A stretch of 64,000 nucleotides of DNA from Glycine soja. Taxonomy: Eukaryota > Streptophyta > Magnoliopsida > Fabales > Fabaceae. Positions 44,901-56,652 of this stretch are shown here, piece after piece. Every line of letters starts with the position of its first letter. The stretch's first letter is position 1. Under the pieces are notes generated by a model, which did no database searches, was not told where the DNA came from, and saw only the letters and a program-made list of their open reading frames with translations. Where the stretch lies: contig NC_041003.1 of NCBI RefSeq assembly GCF_004193775.1, positions 48,908,111-48,972,110 of the forward strand, given 5' to 3'. The position numbers and the translations under genes were made by a program.

Positions 44901-47900
44901 CACCATTTTTGATATGGACAGTTTGAAAATTATAAGCCCGATTAAAAGAAGAAACTGTTCATTAGGTTGAACTACTTTGATTAGTCTGAACCAAATGCCT
45001 TTCGTTTCAATCAGATGTTGCAAGACGACACCATCTTATCTTCATTCACTGTAACTGATGAATAAATTAGGATCCTCTTTGCAAACTGTTTCTGTTTCAG
45101 ATATCAAATACCATGGAAAAGTAAAACAGACGATGGATGGAAAATGTAGCTTCAATACATCATTGAGATATGAATAATAAAAGTTATCTAACATAATTAA
45201 GCAATATAGTTTGCTCCAAGAAAACAATTAAGCATAGTAATAAGCTATCTTTCCCAAGTTTTCTTCTGTCTGCATTCTGCCATTGATTTGTGAGTATAAG
45301 ATGAAAATGTATCATCAAATTTGTCTGTTGTAAAATCTACTGAAGATACGGACCAGGCAAAGGAAATCTTTCTCAATTCCTAATGCCATATGCACTTTTA
45401 ACAAATGCAATTAAATCTTCTTTTTTTATCATAAAAAAATTAGATTAAGGAAAAACACATCTCATTGCCAAGTCAAAAAAGACTATTTAATTTCATCGAG
45501 AATTTACAGTAAAATTTGCACATGTTTTTTTATCAGTAGAAGGAAAATTTTATTATTATACTAAAAGGGTACCACCGTACCAGTGGTACCTTTCAAACAG
45601 AACCATACAACCATAAAGAAAACTGTCTAAGACCTGTTAAACTACAATTCCTTTTTTTCCCAAAATCAAAAAGACCTGTTAAACTACAACAGTACAAGCT
45701 TACACATCGCTTACTAATAAAAAAATATAATGATCGAACACAAATCACAGTCACAATAGTGTGAACGAAACACTCGACTAGAAATTTTGGTAATGCAGTG
45801 AGTTTCTTTTAGGTACAATGTAATATGTAATATACTAATGCATTGCTGGAACGCCTATAGCTTGCCAGTTAGTGCCATCTAATGTCATATATAGGCATAT
45901 TCATAGATTTGGTTATTGTGTGAATGGTCCCTAGCCATTATTTAGATTTCATACTCTAGCTACGTATATTTATTTCTAACATTGTTGTTGAACCTTACAT
46001 TCAAATTATTCCCAAGCCATCTATTCGGAGCAATTAATTTAATGCCAATATTAAGGCTACATTCTATTTCCTAGTCTCCTAGGTGACCTAACATCATAAA
46101 AGGAAATTTGAATCCTTGAAGTTTCTTCTTTAAGGACCACGTTGTTCAAACATGGAAAGAGGTTTGATAATAACCATTGATAAGTGCAATTATTCCTTCG
46201 TACCTACTCATAATCATGGTGTCTGAAATTTGGGCATACAATCATCTTCTCCTTGACAATTTCTGATCGTTCACATGCCAGCTAGTTAAAGTTGGTTGTA
46301 AACATGCATTTATATGACCATTCAACACTTACAACTAAGACAATTCATAGGTGTTTTCCCAGAGAAAACGAAAATTCCCAATACATGCTAGTAATATAAA
46401 TCAGAAGGTCTATGAAAGCAGAAACGCTTGGTCATTAAATTAGTTAGAAGGTAAAACCATGCACGAAGTAAAAAATAATAATACTTGGTATCCCTGACAA
46501 CCGAATTACATAATGTTAGTTAAATGTAACGTTAAAAAGAGGTAAGAAAAAAAGCGAAATAAATTATTAGCGATAAAAAGAGAGATATAAAAAAAATGAG
46601 AACAAATAACCAGGTGTTGAAGTTAGTGGGAGTCTAAAAATCAATAACAGTCGTGTTAATGCCTTACTCTCTATTCTCTAACTCTCTTTCTGGGTGTCTA
46701 TTATGACTGAAGTGCAGTCTCCATGGATATTTTTCAGATCAAGTATTATCTTTTAGGGATTGATGACGACATGGAAACCAATTTTTTATACTTACATAAG
46801 AAAAAGAAAAAAGAACAGGAAAGGATTTTTTGAGGGTGGACAAAAGTGAAGAATGTAGGACAAGAAGAAGGATTTGAAACACATAAACGCCCATTTCTAC
46901 ACTTCAACTATGATTACTGAGAATCTTTCATGTGCTGAAAATGGTTTCCTTGCGTTGAACACTGATTCCTAGAGATGCTACTTATTTCCTTGCAAAGCCT
47001 CACAATATTTCAGTAACCATATAGATGTATACCAAAATCTTGCTTTTTGACTGGGAATGTAGGTGACTCAAATGCCTTTGTCAATTTTCTAGCCAAAAAG
47101 CTAGGTACTTCTTGTACGTTGAACAATACATTCAACAAATTGGTCACCAAATAAGAAGTCAATGGACAGAGGAATAATTTGATCATCATCATATCGGTAA
47201 ATTTTACCACCCATAAATTTTTGAAAGTCAACGCTTACGGAGTAGATTCAATCTTAATGATGATTAGAGATTTAAATATAAGACAATTGAGGATATTAAT
47301 TGAACATGCTAGACATGCTGCCACAATACAGTTATACATGTTGCCAGAAATGAGGTTGTTGCTTCTATTTGACTATTTGAGTACACCAAAAAAAATCTTA
47401 TATTACTTAACAATCAAAACTAAAAATAGTTTAAAAATACCCTCTTCTCTTAATTAATCTTGGTGTCTTCTTAAAGACAACCATAAAAACTCACGAAAAC
47501 TAAAAACAGGCAATACTTTAGATGGGATGAGCCTAGCAATACTACTATACTAGTAGGCTTGGTCGGAAGTTGGAATATAGTTATATATGTTAATGGGCAA
47601 AAGACTTCTTTTACAAATTCCATGATGCATATAATTGCAGAAGGACAATGATAATTGAGCAGGCTAGTTCTAATTAAGTGGATTACAAATAAGTTAGTAC
47701 CGATCAAAAGGACTAGAACAAATATGTCCAAGTTGAAGATGTAATTAGTTGGCTGGTATACTATTCAAATATAACAACAGCAAATCCTATAGAACCACCA
47801 TATCATTGAAGGTTCTGAGAGAGAATAAATTAATAGTAGGGGAAAACTTTGGAACTATCTGGAAGAATTAGAAAAATGGAAACAGGGCACAACAAAAAAA

Positions 47901-50203
47901 TTGGGTTCTGTATCCCGAAGAGAAGAAGCACTTGTGTCTCATATGCCCTAATGGAGAAAACAGAGTTAACAAAGCAAAATAGGATAATATATATGTTAAG
48001 AATGCCTAGTAAAAGCAAGTCAGAAAAAAAAAAATTACTCCATTTTTTGTGTTTTCCAATTGCCCTACACCATCTACTTGGGTAATTCATACTCATACCA
48101 ATCAATACGTAAATGTATGGACCACACCACAACAGCAATATTGTAATCATAGTTAACAGCTGTGATTTGTGAAGCACAAGTCAAAATCTTAAAACCCTAG
48201 TAGCCAAATTGATCATTGATGTGAGGGACCACGACTATAAAATACGTAAGGAGTTGAAGAGGGCAAGAAGGACAATTAATTGTTACAAAGAAATCAACAC
48301 TCTGGCATGGGAATGATTTTGTAGGAAACAAAAAACGTGTACCGTGTACGTACGATGAAACAACTTGTTAACGTCATTTAAATACTTCTATGCATTTCCT
48401 TTGAATTGATTGACCACAGAATTGGTTGGGGGTATACTTGCAACATTGCAACCCTCATTTTTCGTTCTTTTTGTTGGTTGGGATCATAAAAGGAAAGGAA
48501 AATAACTTTTTTCTTTCCAATCCCTCATTTTTCTTTGTGTAGCTTATCGTCACGACCAAAGATATTTTCGTGATCTTTAAAAAAAAACATAATAGTTAAT
48601 CAACCTTAATAGGATATGTTTGAGTGTCAACACGGAAAGATCCATAATAATCTATAGGGCGCATCTAGCATGGGAAAGGACTCAGATGTCTCTCACCTTG
48701 CAAAGATAAGGTGGGGCGTCTAATATAGGGGTTTTTTTAGATATGTGAGGGAATACCATGGGTATGCTACACTAGATTAAATAAAAAAGAAAAAGAAAAA
48801 CAATAAGCGGCACCGTTCCTTCTCCCTCTCGATTTTCGTCACCCACCATCTCGGCCGACGCATCCCTCTTGCGCTTTTCTGATAAATTTATATACATACT
48901 GATCTAAACATGCAAATCAATTTAAATAGCATATTCAGACGGAAGTTAAATATTACGAGCGTACCTCCAGTTTTACAGATCAATCTCGAAGCGGCGTATA
49001 CACGAACCCAAAAACAATTTTGTAAAGTTTGTCTATCACATAGTTCAACTAATTTTGTCAACCAATTTCGTTATCAAAATGTGTGCTTGAGAATACGAAC
49101 GTGAGTTTGTTACTGAATATAAAAGAAAAAAGAACTAGTTAAAAAATAAATTTCCGAAAAAATTACAACAAAAGAAAAATAAATAAAAAAATAGAACGTG
49201 AAACGTGATCATTCCATCTCTTCATCAAATCTGGCACCAGTAACAATGCTACGTCACAAATCACAATAGTCCTACACTTATCTTAACAATCCTAAGTCAC
49301 AATAGTTTATTTTTTGAATTTAATCTAGTATAGTATGGACATTCACACAATAGTCCTATACTTATCTCAAAGAATAATCTTACTCATATGTACCAAATTT
49401 GTTTTCCATGATGGGAGATTTGTTGAGTTTTCCCATACTAGACGCTACCATAATCTACAAAATCAAATTGCATACAAAGAACAAATTTGTTATGACAAAC
49501 AGTGGACATGGATTTTGCTCTATTTCTAATGATCTTTGGATACACAAAAAAGAATGAACTTTCATCTTTTTCATGAGTGTGGGATCAAATATTTCTTACG
49601 TCACTTTTTTTCCTTAAATGGATAACTATCGTCAGATAGAATTTTTTTTAGCACTAGTTGAATAGGCAACTAATCCTCTAGCTGCGCCTCTTGGCGGCCT
49701 CAACATCTCATCATGTCTTAGCCTTTTCATTCTATCATTTTCTATACCAAAAAAAAATTATAATTTAAATTTTGATTTTTGCTTTTTGAGACAAAATCAT
49801 TAATTTAATCCTTTTAATGTTTTTTTTATAGTAATATGAACTTTTATAAAATTTTGTGACATCATAGAAGTTTGTCAAGTAATTTCAAGAAACGAAAATA
49901 AACTTCTTCTATCTTCATAATACTTATTTGATATTTAAACAATAAAATTGATGTGAAGTAAATATTGTGGGGAAAAAGTATGGGCTTGGTTTAAGTGGCC
50001 CAATAATGTTATGCTCTGAAACCAAAAATTGGAGGCCCAACAATGACCTGGTTTTGCATCGTTCCTGTTCTGTTCTTCACCGCGCCTCGGTTTCCATTCC
50101 TTCTTCTTCCTTTGTGTTTCTTTGCGTTCATTATACCATTCCCATGGCTCAATAATCGTTGCTTTGTTCGTTGGGTTCAAGAAAAACGCTCAAAATTTCA
50201 ACC

Positions 50204-51581
50204 ATGGCTGCAACCCTTACTTCAAGATGTTCTCTTCGTAAGTCCTTACTTTTTTATTCTGCTTCATCCCCAGTGTTTTCTCCTGGGTTTTCATAAAAGC
50301 CTTCAATTTTTAGCTATTGAGCAAATTTCTATTAAAATTCTGTTATTTTTTTTTCTATTAGCTTAGAGTCATTGAGCAAGTGTTATGGTAATAAGCATGC
50401 ATCAGTACTGTGGTTGGATTGTTATTGTTGGATTATTATTGGTTTCTTACATTTTTTAGATCTGCTAACAGTTTTGATAAAATATTTTATTTTTTTTAAT
50501 TATAGTTCATGCAGTCACACTGTATATAAAGAATTTTTATCTTGTCATCCGATGATAAAATGTCGCTTAGTTTTACTTTGTTGTTTGCTTTTTTAATAGT
50601 CAATCTGAAGTTTTGAAATTTAACATATTAAGCTTTGTGTAACTCGGTAGGCCAAAGTATGCATTGCATTCATTATGTGATGGATAAATCTCCTTACATT
50701 TTTATTGCCATGATATATATATTTTTCCATATTGATGAGCTGATTTTTTCATGGAGCAGTAATTAGCTTTGCTTTGGTTTCATGTGTTGAAAATCAAACT
50801 AGTGGGCCGTTCTTTGCTTGGTGGATTAAGGAATAATAACTTGTCTGGTTCATTAACATCGCATGAGATAAAATCCAGCAATTTCTTATCCCAGGTCAGT
50901 TTATCAATTATGGCAATATCATAGCTGTGAACTTGTGATCACGGGTGATATTTTCAAGAATAAAACTTAGATAAGGTTTGTTTGGTATTGTTGGCTGTTG
51001 ATGTTGTTATTCAATTAGAATTAGAGTTTCATTTTTGGTAATCTACAAAATAAAGTTTGCATTAAAGGACTAAAATGGATTATCAGGGTAAAACTCTAAT
51101 TCTAATGGGAGAACAGCGCAAACAACATCTAAAGAACTGAATCTAAGTTTTTCTTATTTGCAATGGCATGTTATTTATTTGCTAAACTTGGTCATTTCAA
51201 GTTGTGGACAAGCTTGTAATTCAAAAGTGCTAGACATGGAAATTGGAATGATTGTTAGATCCATGCATGACTGATGAAAGAAATTGTGTGGCTTTAGCAG
51301 CAACATCACGTTCATACAGATGAGGACGGTTCTGAAGGTGGTTGATAACTCGGGGGAGAAAAAAGTAACGTGCATTCAAGCATTGAAAGGGAAGAAGGTG
51401 ACACAATAATAGCATCAGTGAAGGAGGCACATGCAAAGGGGGAGGGTGTGATGGAAGTGAGGTCAAGTTTGATGACAAGCAAGGCCAACCCATTGGGACT
51501 AGAGTTTTTGGGCCAGTGCCTCATGAACTCAGGCAGAACAACCATGTCAAGATTCTTACTTTGGCCGGCCATATTGCTTAA
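50204..51581 (+). pseudogene. Broken mitochondrial ribosomal protein L14 gene (HUELLENLOS-type)
   Basis: The remains of a three-exon gene: exon 1 at 50204-50237 (MAATLTSRCSL), exon 2 at 50803-50894 (GRSLLGGLRNNNLSGSLTSH and on), and exon 3 from 51298 to TAA at 51581. The first two exons have good GT-AG sites and read like a mitochondrial targeting peptide. Exon 3 encodes pieces of bacterial-type uL14: MRTVLKVVDNSGEKKVTCIQ, then GDTIIASVKEAH, then GCDGSEVKFDD, then KQGQPIGTRVFGPVPHELRQ and ILTLAGHIA. The pieces lie in different frames. About 2 nt are missing before TTCATACAG, a few residues are missing between LKGKK and GDTII, the central strand region after KEAHAKG is gone, and about seven residues are missing after KFDD. 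Intact plant relatives (HLL/HLP) assemble into the mitochondrial large ribosomal subunit. Retained introns show a DNA-level duplicate, not a retrocopy. Confidence 0.8.
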
Positions 51582-53413
51582 TTCAGCTTGCATTTTCTTA
51601 ATTTGGAATTTGTGTGTGTGTAAAATGTACTAATTTGGTTTTAATCAAGCTCTATTAGGGAAAAGAGGAAAACGAGAGTGTACAATTGATGCCCTCAATT
51701 TAGGGAAAAGAGAAAAACACATGTATTGGAACTAATTTTTACCATTAAAAATAACAAGTAGCAGGCAAAAGGGATGCATTATTTTTTATTGCTTCTTGTG
51801 TGGAGGAATTATTATGTTCATGATTGCACTTGAGAAAAAAAAAATCATATGTATAGGTAATCATATTTTGCTTTTAGTGCTATTAAATCATCTTGCCTGG
51901 TTTTTTACGAAGTTAATTTTGTAAAATTATAGTCAATCCGATGATCAAATGATCGGTGCTTAATCTTCTTTTTTTTTTTTTAAAAAAAAAAAAAAAAAGG
52001 AACCGTGTGAAGCTATCTCTATAAATAGATATTTTCGTAAATGACGTTCCAGTTACAAACTTTTTTTTTTCCTTGTAAAATAAATGCATATTACGCAATT
52101 GAAAACGCCACGAGTGGACAAAAATTACAAATAGCGTATTAAGTACATCATTCAAACATGACATTTCAATATTCTTTAACTTTTTTCCCATTTTGCTTAT
52201 CGATATAGAAAATGTGTCTGCATATATATATATAGTATTTATTTATATTTTAAAAAATGTATTATAGTTCAAATGAATTTTTTTAGTAAGTATTAGTTAA
52301 TTTTTGAATTATGCAATTTTTTATAAACTTGATGTGTAATAAGATCAATTTAACAAATATCATTTTTTTGGACGGCAAAAAAAAATATCATAATGAAATT
52401 AACATTCTAAAAGGTATTGAATGCAATAAGCTAGAAAGCATACCAAAAAAATAAATAGAAAATTCATGATAACGTCAAAAATTAATTTTGACCATTAAAT
52501 GAAATGGATTATCAAGATTAAATTTAAGTCAAATAGTTATGGTCAAGATGTTACCTCTCATTTCTTACTTTCCCATTAGATAATTGTATATAGATTTTTA
52601 ATAAAAAGATACTTTTCGTATAATGATAGTGATGAAATTTGAATTTGTCGCCTTGTACAAATTATTCAAACTCCTCTTCAGGCCCAAGATCCTAGTGACT
52701 TTCATGACATTGTTCAATCTTATTTTAACATTTTATTTAATTAATTTGATTATATTAATAAACCGAAGAGATATCAAATTGTATTAAATAATGTGAGAGC
52801 ACAATATTAAATACAACTACAAAACTTTTTTGTGCTGACATTACACGAAAGAGGAAATTAAATTCATGTATACATACTATACTGTACTATAGGAGTAATG
52901 TACAACACAATTCAGAAAAATAAGAAGGAAGAAATTTAAAATAGATTCTCTCGGGACCCTAAAACTATTAATGTAGTAGGGTTTGAATTAGATTGAATTT
53001 GATGGGTACTACTATTTTGTCCTATACACTAAAGGCTGTAGTATTATTTACGCAACTCTACCGATAGGGGGAAAAACAATTGAAAGGATAGGCACCTTAA
53101 TTGGTAAACATTTAATGCCACAACGACAAAAGGTAATACGATAACTCTCGAATATGCACCAAAGGCACGTGAAATACCAAAGTTTTGGCATCCTTATATT
53201 CCCCTCCCGTTTTGTTACACATATACCTTAATCTTTATGGTGTCTCTTTCCTCTCTTGAGAGAAAAATAAGACTTTTGGGTCATCCCACCAACCTTCCTT
53301 TCCTTTGATTTGCATGCATATCCACAATTAATACAACTCATATTCCTTCAAATCTCATACTAAAGCTTGAATTTTCCCACCTGGAAAGATCTGAGTATCG
53401 CAGTTTCTTCATC
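51582..53413. other. Intergenic, HVA22-like upstream region
   Basis: No gene seen. It contains poly(T)/poly(A) runs near 51968-51998 and the presumed HVA22-like promoter with a G-box/ABRE core at 53166-53171. Confidence 0.5.
53166..53171. promoter_or_regulatory. G-box/ABRE core upstream of the HVA22-like gene
   Basis: CACGTG in AAGGCACGTGAAAT lies about 245 bp before the start codon. ACGTG is the core of ABA-response elements, and the founding HVA22 gene is ABA-induced. A single core is only suggestive. Confidence 0.35.
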
Positions 53414-54504
53414 ATGGGTGTCCTTGGAACAATGGTAAGACATTTGGACACAATAATAGGGTGCACAAATTAATTAATCTCTCTCCATTAATTTGCTTTT
53501 AAAAATATCTGTAATAATTTGTGTCGTATATGTTATACTTTTCACACAATTAATACCTGAGAAATCCCAAGAACAAAATTCATTTTATGAAAAACATATT
53601 CAGTAAAATATGTACTTTCTGCAATTTAACACGCACACACACTCATTGTAACTATAGGTTTTTCATTTTATGTTTTTCCCCCGTAATAACAGCCTGTTTT
53701 TTGTTTTCTGCATACCAGGCCTGTAGTGATGCTTCTTTATCCTCTTCAAGTAAATGCCATATCATGCAATAATGTATCATTTTCACTTCATGATTGCTAT
53801 ATTTCTTAATTAACAATTAATAAGAAAGAAATTAAGCATCCTACGCAAAGGCATGCATATTAATTATCTGATACTAGATATGACTAATCTATAAATGCTT
53901 GATTTCCAGGTAAATATCACAGATACGCGTCAATGAGAGAAATTGAAAGTGTGATGATCAACAGTGGCTAACGTATTGGGTTTTATACTCCTTCATGACC
54001 CTCTTTGAGCTTTCCACTCATGAGATCCTTGCTTGGTATGTTGACATCAACATAATGTCAAATTAAACTATATATATTTATAGGCACACAACAATTTAAT
54101 ATTTGAACTTTGGCATAATAATATATATAGGTTTCCCATTTGGGGATACCTGAAGCTTATGTTTTGCATCTGGTTGGTAATGCCAATGTTCAATGGAGCG
54201 GCTTACATAAATGAGAATTATGTGAGGCAATATATAAAGAATATTGGAAGAAGTTCCAATTATTCTGAGGAGTACAAGAAGGTCCTTCACATGATGACCT
54301 TCGATGCAAGGAAAGCAGTTGAACGCTATATCGGTAGATATGGCCCTGATGCCTTTGAGAGAGTAGTGAGAGCGGTATGATATACATGATTCAAAACAAC
54401 TATGAATCATTTCTTCATTGTAAAGCTCATCTATATATCTGTCTTTTTAACATTTTTTTTAACTTTCATATGTGCAGGCTGAAAAAGAATCAAAGAAGAG
54501 CTGA
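53414..54504 (+). CDS. HVA22F: HVA22-like (TB2/DP1 family) gene, probably disrupted
   Basis: Exon 1 is 53414-53460 (MGVLGTMVRHLDTIIG), exon 2 is 53719-53749 (PVVMLLYPLQ), the intact part of exon 3 is 53953-54035 (DDQQWLTYWVLYSFMTLFEL), exon 4 is 54131-54374 and exon 5 is 54478-54504 (AEKESKKS). HVA22/REEP-type proteins are ER-membrane hairpin proteins; exon 4 holds WGYLKLMFCIWLVMPMF and the C-terminal helix region. The exon 2/3 joint is damaged. Exon 2 has four extra bases before its only GT, and the expected YASMREIES (from 53924) is in a different frame from DDQQ because about 10 nt are missing after AGT at 53950. The normal join reads into a TGA. Only an acceptor at 53948-53949, with no pyrimidine tract, would restore the frame, giving 144 residues without the conserved YAS segment. 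Everything else is intact, so the lesion is recent or splicing has changed. The subfamily letter rests on synteny. Confidence 0.65.
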
Positions 54505-56652
54505 GTTAATAGTGACTATATATTTGACCAAGTTGGAATGAACATTGTGAAATCGACACTTCTTTCTGTATATATTTCAACATGAAGGAGACGGAGTTTC
54601 AGAATTATTGTTTAATTAATTAAATCAAATGACGGCAATTATAAGATTCATTTATTTTATTTGTATCTTCCATGGTTTAAGAATGTACGTAAGAGCATTC
54701 TATCTAGTTTGATATAGTTATTTTCTGATTTAGTTAATAAAAAAATAAAATTATTTGGTGAAATTATCTTAGTTTTTGGCTAAATCCCTTTAACGAGTAT
54801 TCTACTGCAATGGTTAATAATTGGTTTCCTCTAAGTTCCTCAGCATATATAACTATTAACTACCCACAAAATCATGCTTAATTGGGATTAAAATAATGGA
54901 AAAGCTTGACAATCGCAAAAACCATAATGCTTTCATAAGCAACCTTTATTGGGTAATACTCATCTTCAAACAAAGCGACGTACGTAATAGTCATTATGTA
55001 TAAATTAAAGTGGCGGAAACCCAATCTTATAATAAAATAAAACCAGTTCAACCTTTTTCCTTCAACGGTTTGGCATACACGTACTATATAGTAACTTTAT
55101 TATGCATATACAGTATATAGTAACTAATACTGTATTGAATGAATGTTTTTAACAGAGTAATTAAAATCAGGAAGAAAATAAAAATTGAAACATAAAATCA
55201 TGCACCCGTTAGATGAATTGAATTATCCTAGACTCTTCCGATTTTATTTGTGGAAACATTCTAAAACGTAACAACTTCACCCCTCCTTATTTTCCCTTTT
55301 CATACAAAGATGCTGTTTGTTATTACTCGTTAGCATCACTTCCAGCTCGGTAATACATAAGCTTAAAATACAAGAAAGTTTGGCCAATATATAAAATACT
55401 TGGAGAAGTATGATCTATAAGACAAAGAATCAAACAAGAGGATCGACTGCGCAATACTTTGCCTACTAACTTTTATGTTGGATTTTGATAAAAATTTATG
55501 TTTATTTGGTGTTGCATTAATTCAGTATTTTGATCCTCTAATTTATTATTTTGGTTCAATTTAATCTTTTATTTTTTTTCAATCTGATCTTTTAATTTTT
55601 AAAATTAATTCAATTTAATATTTTAATTTTTTTTTTCAATTTATTCCTCTAATTTTTAAAATCGATTGATTTTCTTTAAAAAAATATACATTTTATAACG
55701 TTTTAAAATCGGTGATGTTGAACCATCATAAAACATAATTTCTGAAGAATCAAATTAAATCTAAATAATAAATTAAACTTACAAAATACTAATTTATTGG
55801 TAATAATCGCTGGTGTACAGGCAATTAATATCTGACACATCATTACCTCATTTTGACTCAAATGAATATGAAATCCGTTTAAATTTAATAAATTCATTAA
55901 TTAATGTAACGTCTCCCTTGTAATTGAACTTGGAATGAATTAGTCAAATTAATTTATTTTAATATATTTTATCTCAGAACTTAAGACATGAATGGAAATT
56001 AAAACTATTTTCCCATCAAAAGCAAGTTGACTAGATTAACTTTTCATATATCCAAAGCAGTTTCTAATCAGTTCTTTTTTCTTTATATGAAAAATAATTG
56101 TTTTCTAAAAAATAATCAAAGCCAGTTCCAATTAATGAGGAAGTATCCAATGGTTAATGAATATAACTAAAGCCTCAAATTCAAGTTTTATTGAATAGGT
56201 TAAGAGAGATGGACTATTCCCTTATTATAAATCCCATCTTTCTTTCCTTTCTGCTGTATCAAAAATAAGCACATCATATATTTGCCATGTGGGGAATACC
56301 AGGCTCAAAATTAGAGATAGATATCCAAAGCGTCATTCTTTGGGGACAAAATTCTGCAAAGGGCATAAAACTTCAAAACTGAGAGCTGGATGTATCAAAA
56401 GACTGGATGGAATTATATCAATTTTCCACCGGTTTCAGCAACCTGACAATATTGATACATGGACAATCCTGTTATGTTCTCAAATGGATATATACTATGG
56501 AGGAGGAGAAACAGATATGATAAAATGATATAACTTACACCTAAAATCAGTATACTTTTGTCAATTTTCTCTGAATTTCTACATCACTATCACTGTCAGT
56601 AATCATCGCAGGTGAGAATATGGCAGAATAGCTTGTAATCCTGATCCATGTT
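54505..56652. other. Intergenic, no gene seen
   Basis: 3' flanks of the HVA22-like gene and of the UBZ gene (convergent). The frame at 56289-56528 (+) lies opposite the probable 3' UTR of the UBZ gene and has no recognisable domain. Confidence 0.5.

Larger units (their letters stand above)
40090..50203. other. Long gene-poor intergenic region upstream of SHP
   Basis: About 10 kb with no gene I can support. It contains the SHP promoter side, AT-rich MITE-like DNA (about 40590-41260), (AT)n tracts at 40738-40759 and 44846-44898, a (TG)n/poly(G) tract at 44440-44473 and a degenerate duplicated segment at 42446-42610. A GC-richer patch at 48800-48880 (CTCGGCCGACGCATCCC) might be a fragment of a gene leader but has no coding context. 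Open frames at 47010-48177 and 48910-49529 are short and unrecognised. Confidence 0.5.

Noticed and set aside
45560..45600. Short hairpin GGTACCAC...GTGGTACC in intergenic DNA
   Set aside because: Arms of only 8 bp without flanking element structure; too common to call.
46900..49530. Several 60-115 codon frames on both strands
   Set aside because: No homology I recognise, overlapping on both strands, no splice or promoter context. They are typical chance frames in AT-rich DNA.
51175..51633. Overlapping minus-strand frames of 66-93 codons
   Set aside because: They lie antisense to exon 3 of the L14 pseudogene, which explains the open reading and GC content.
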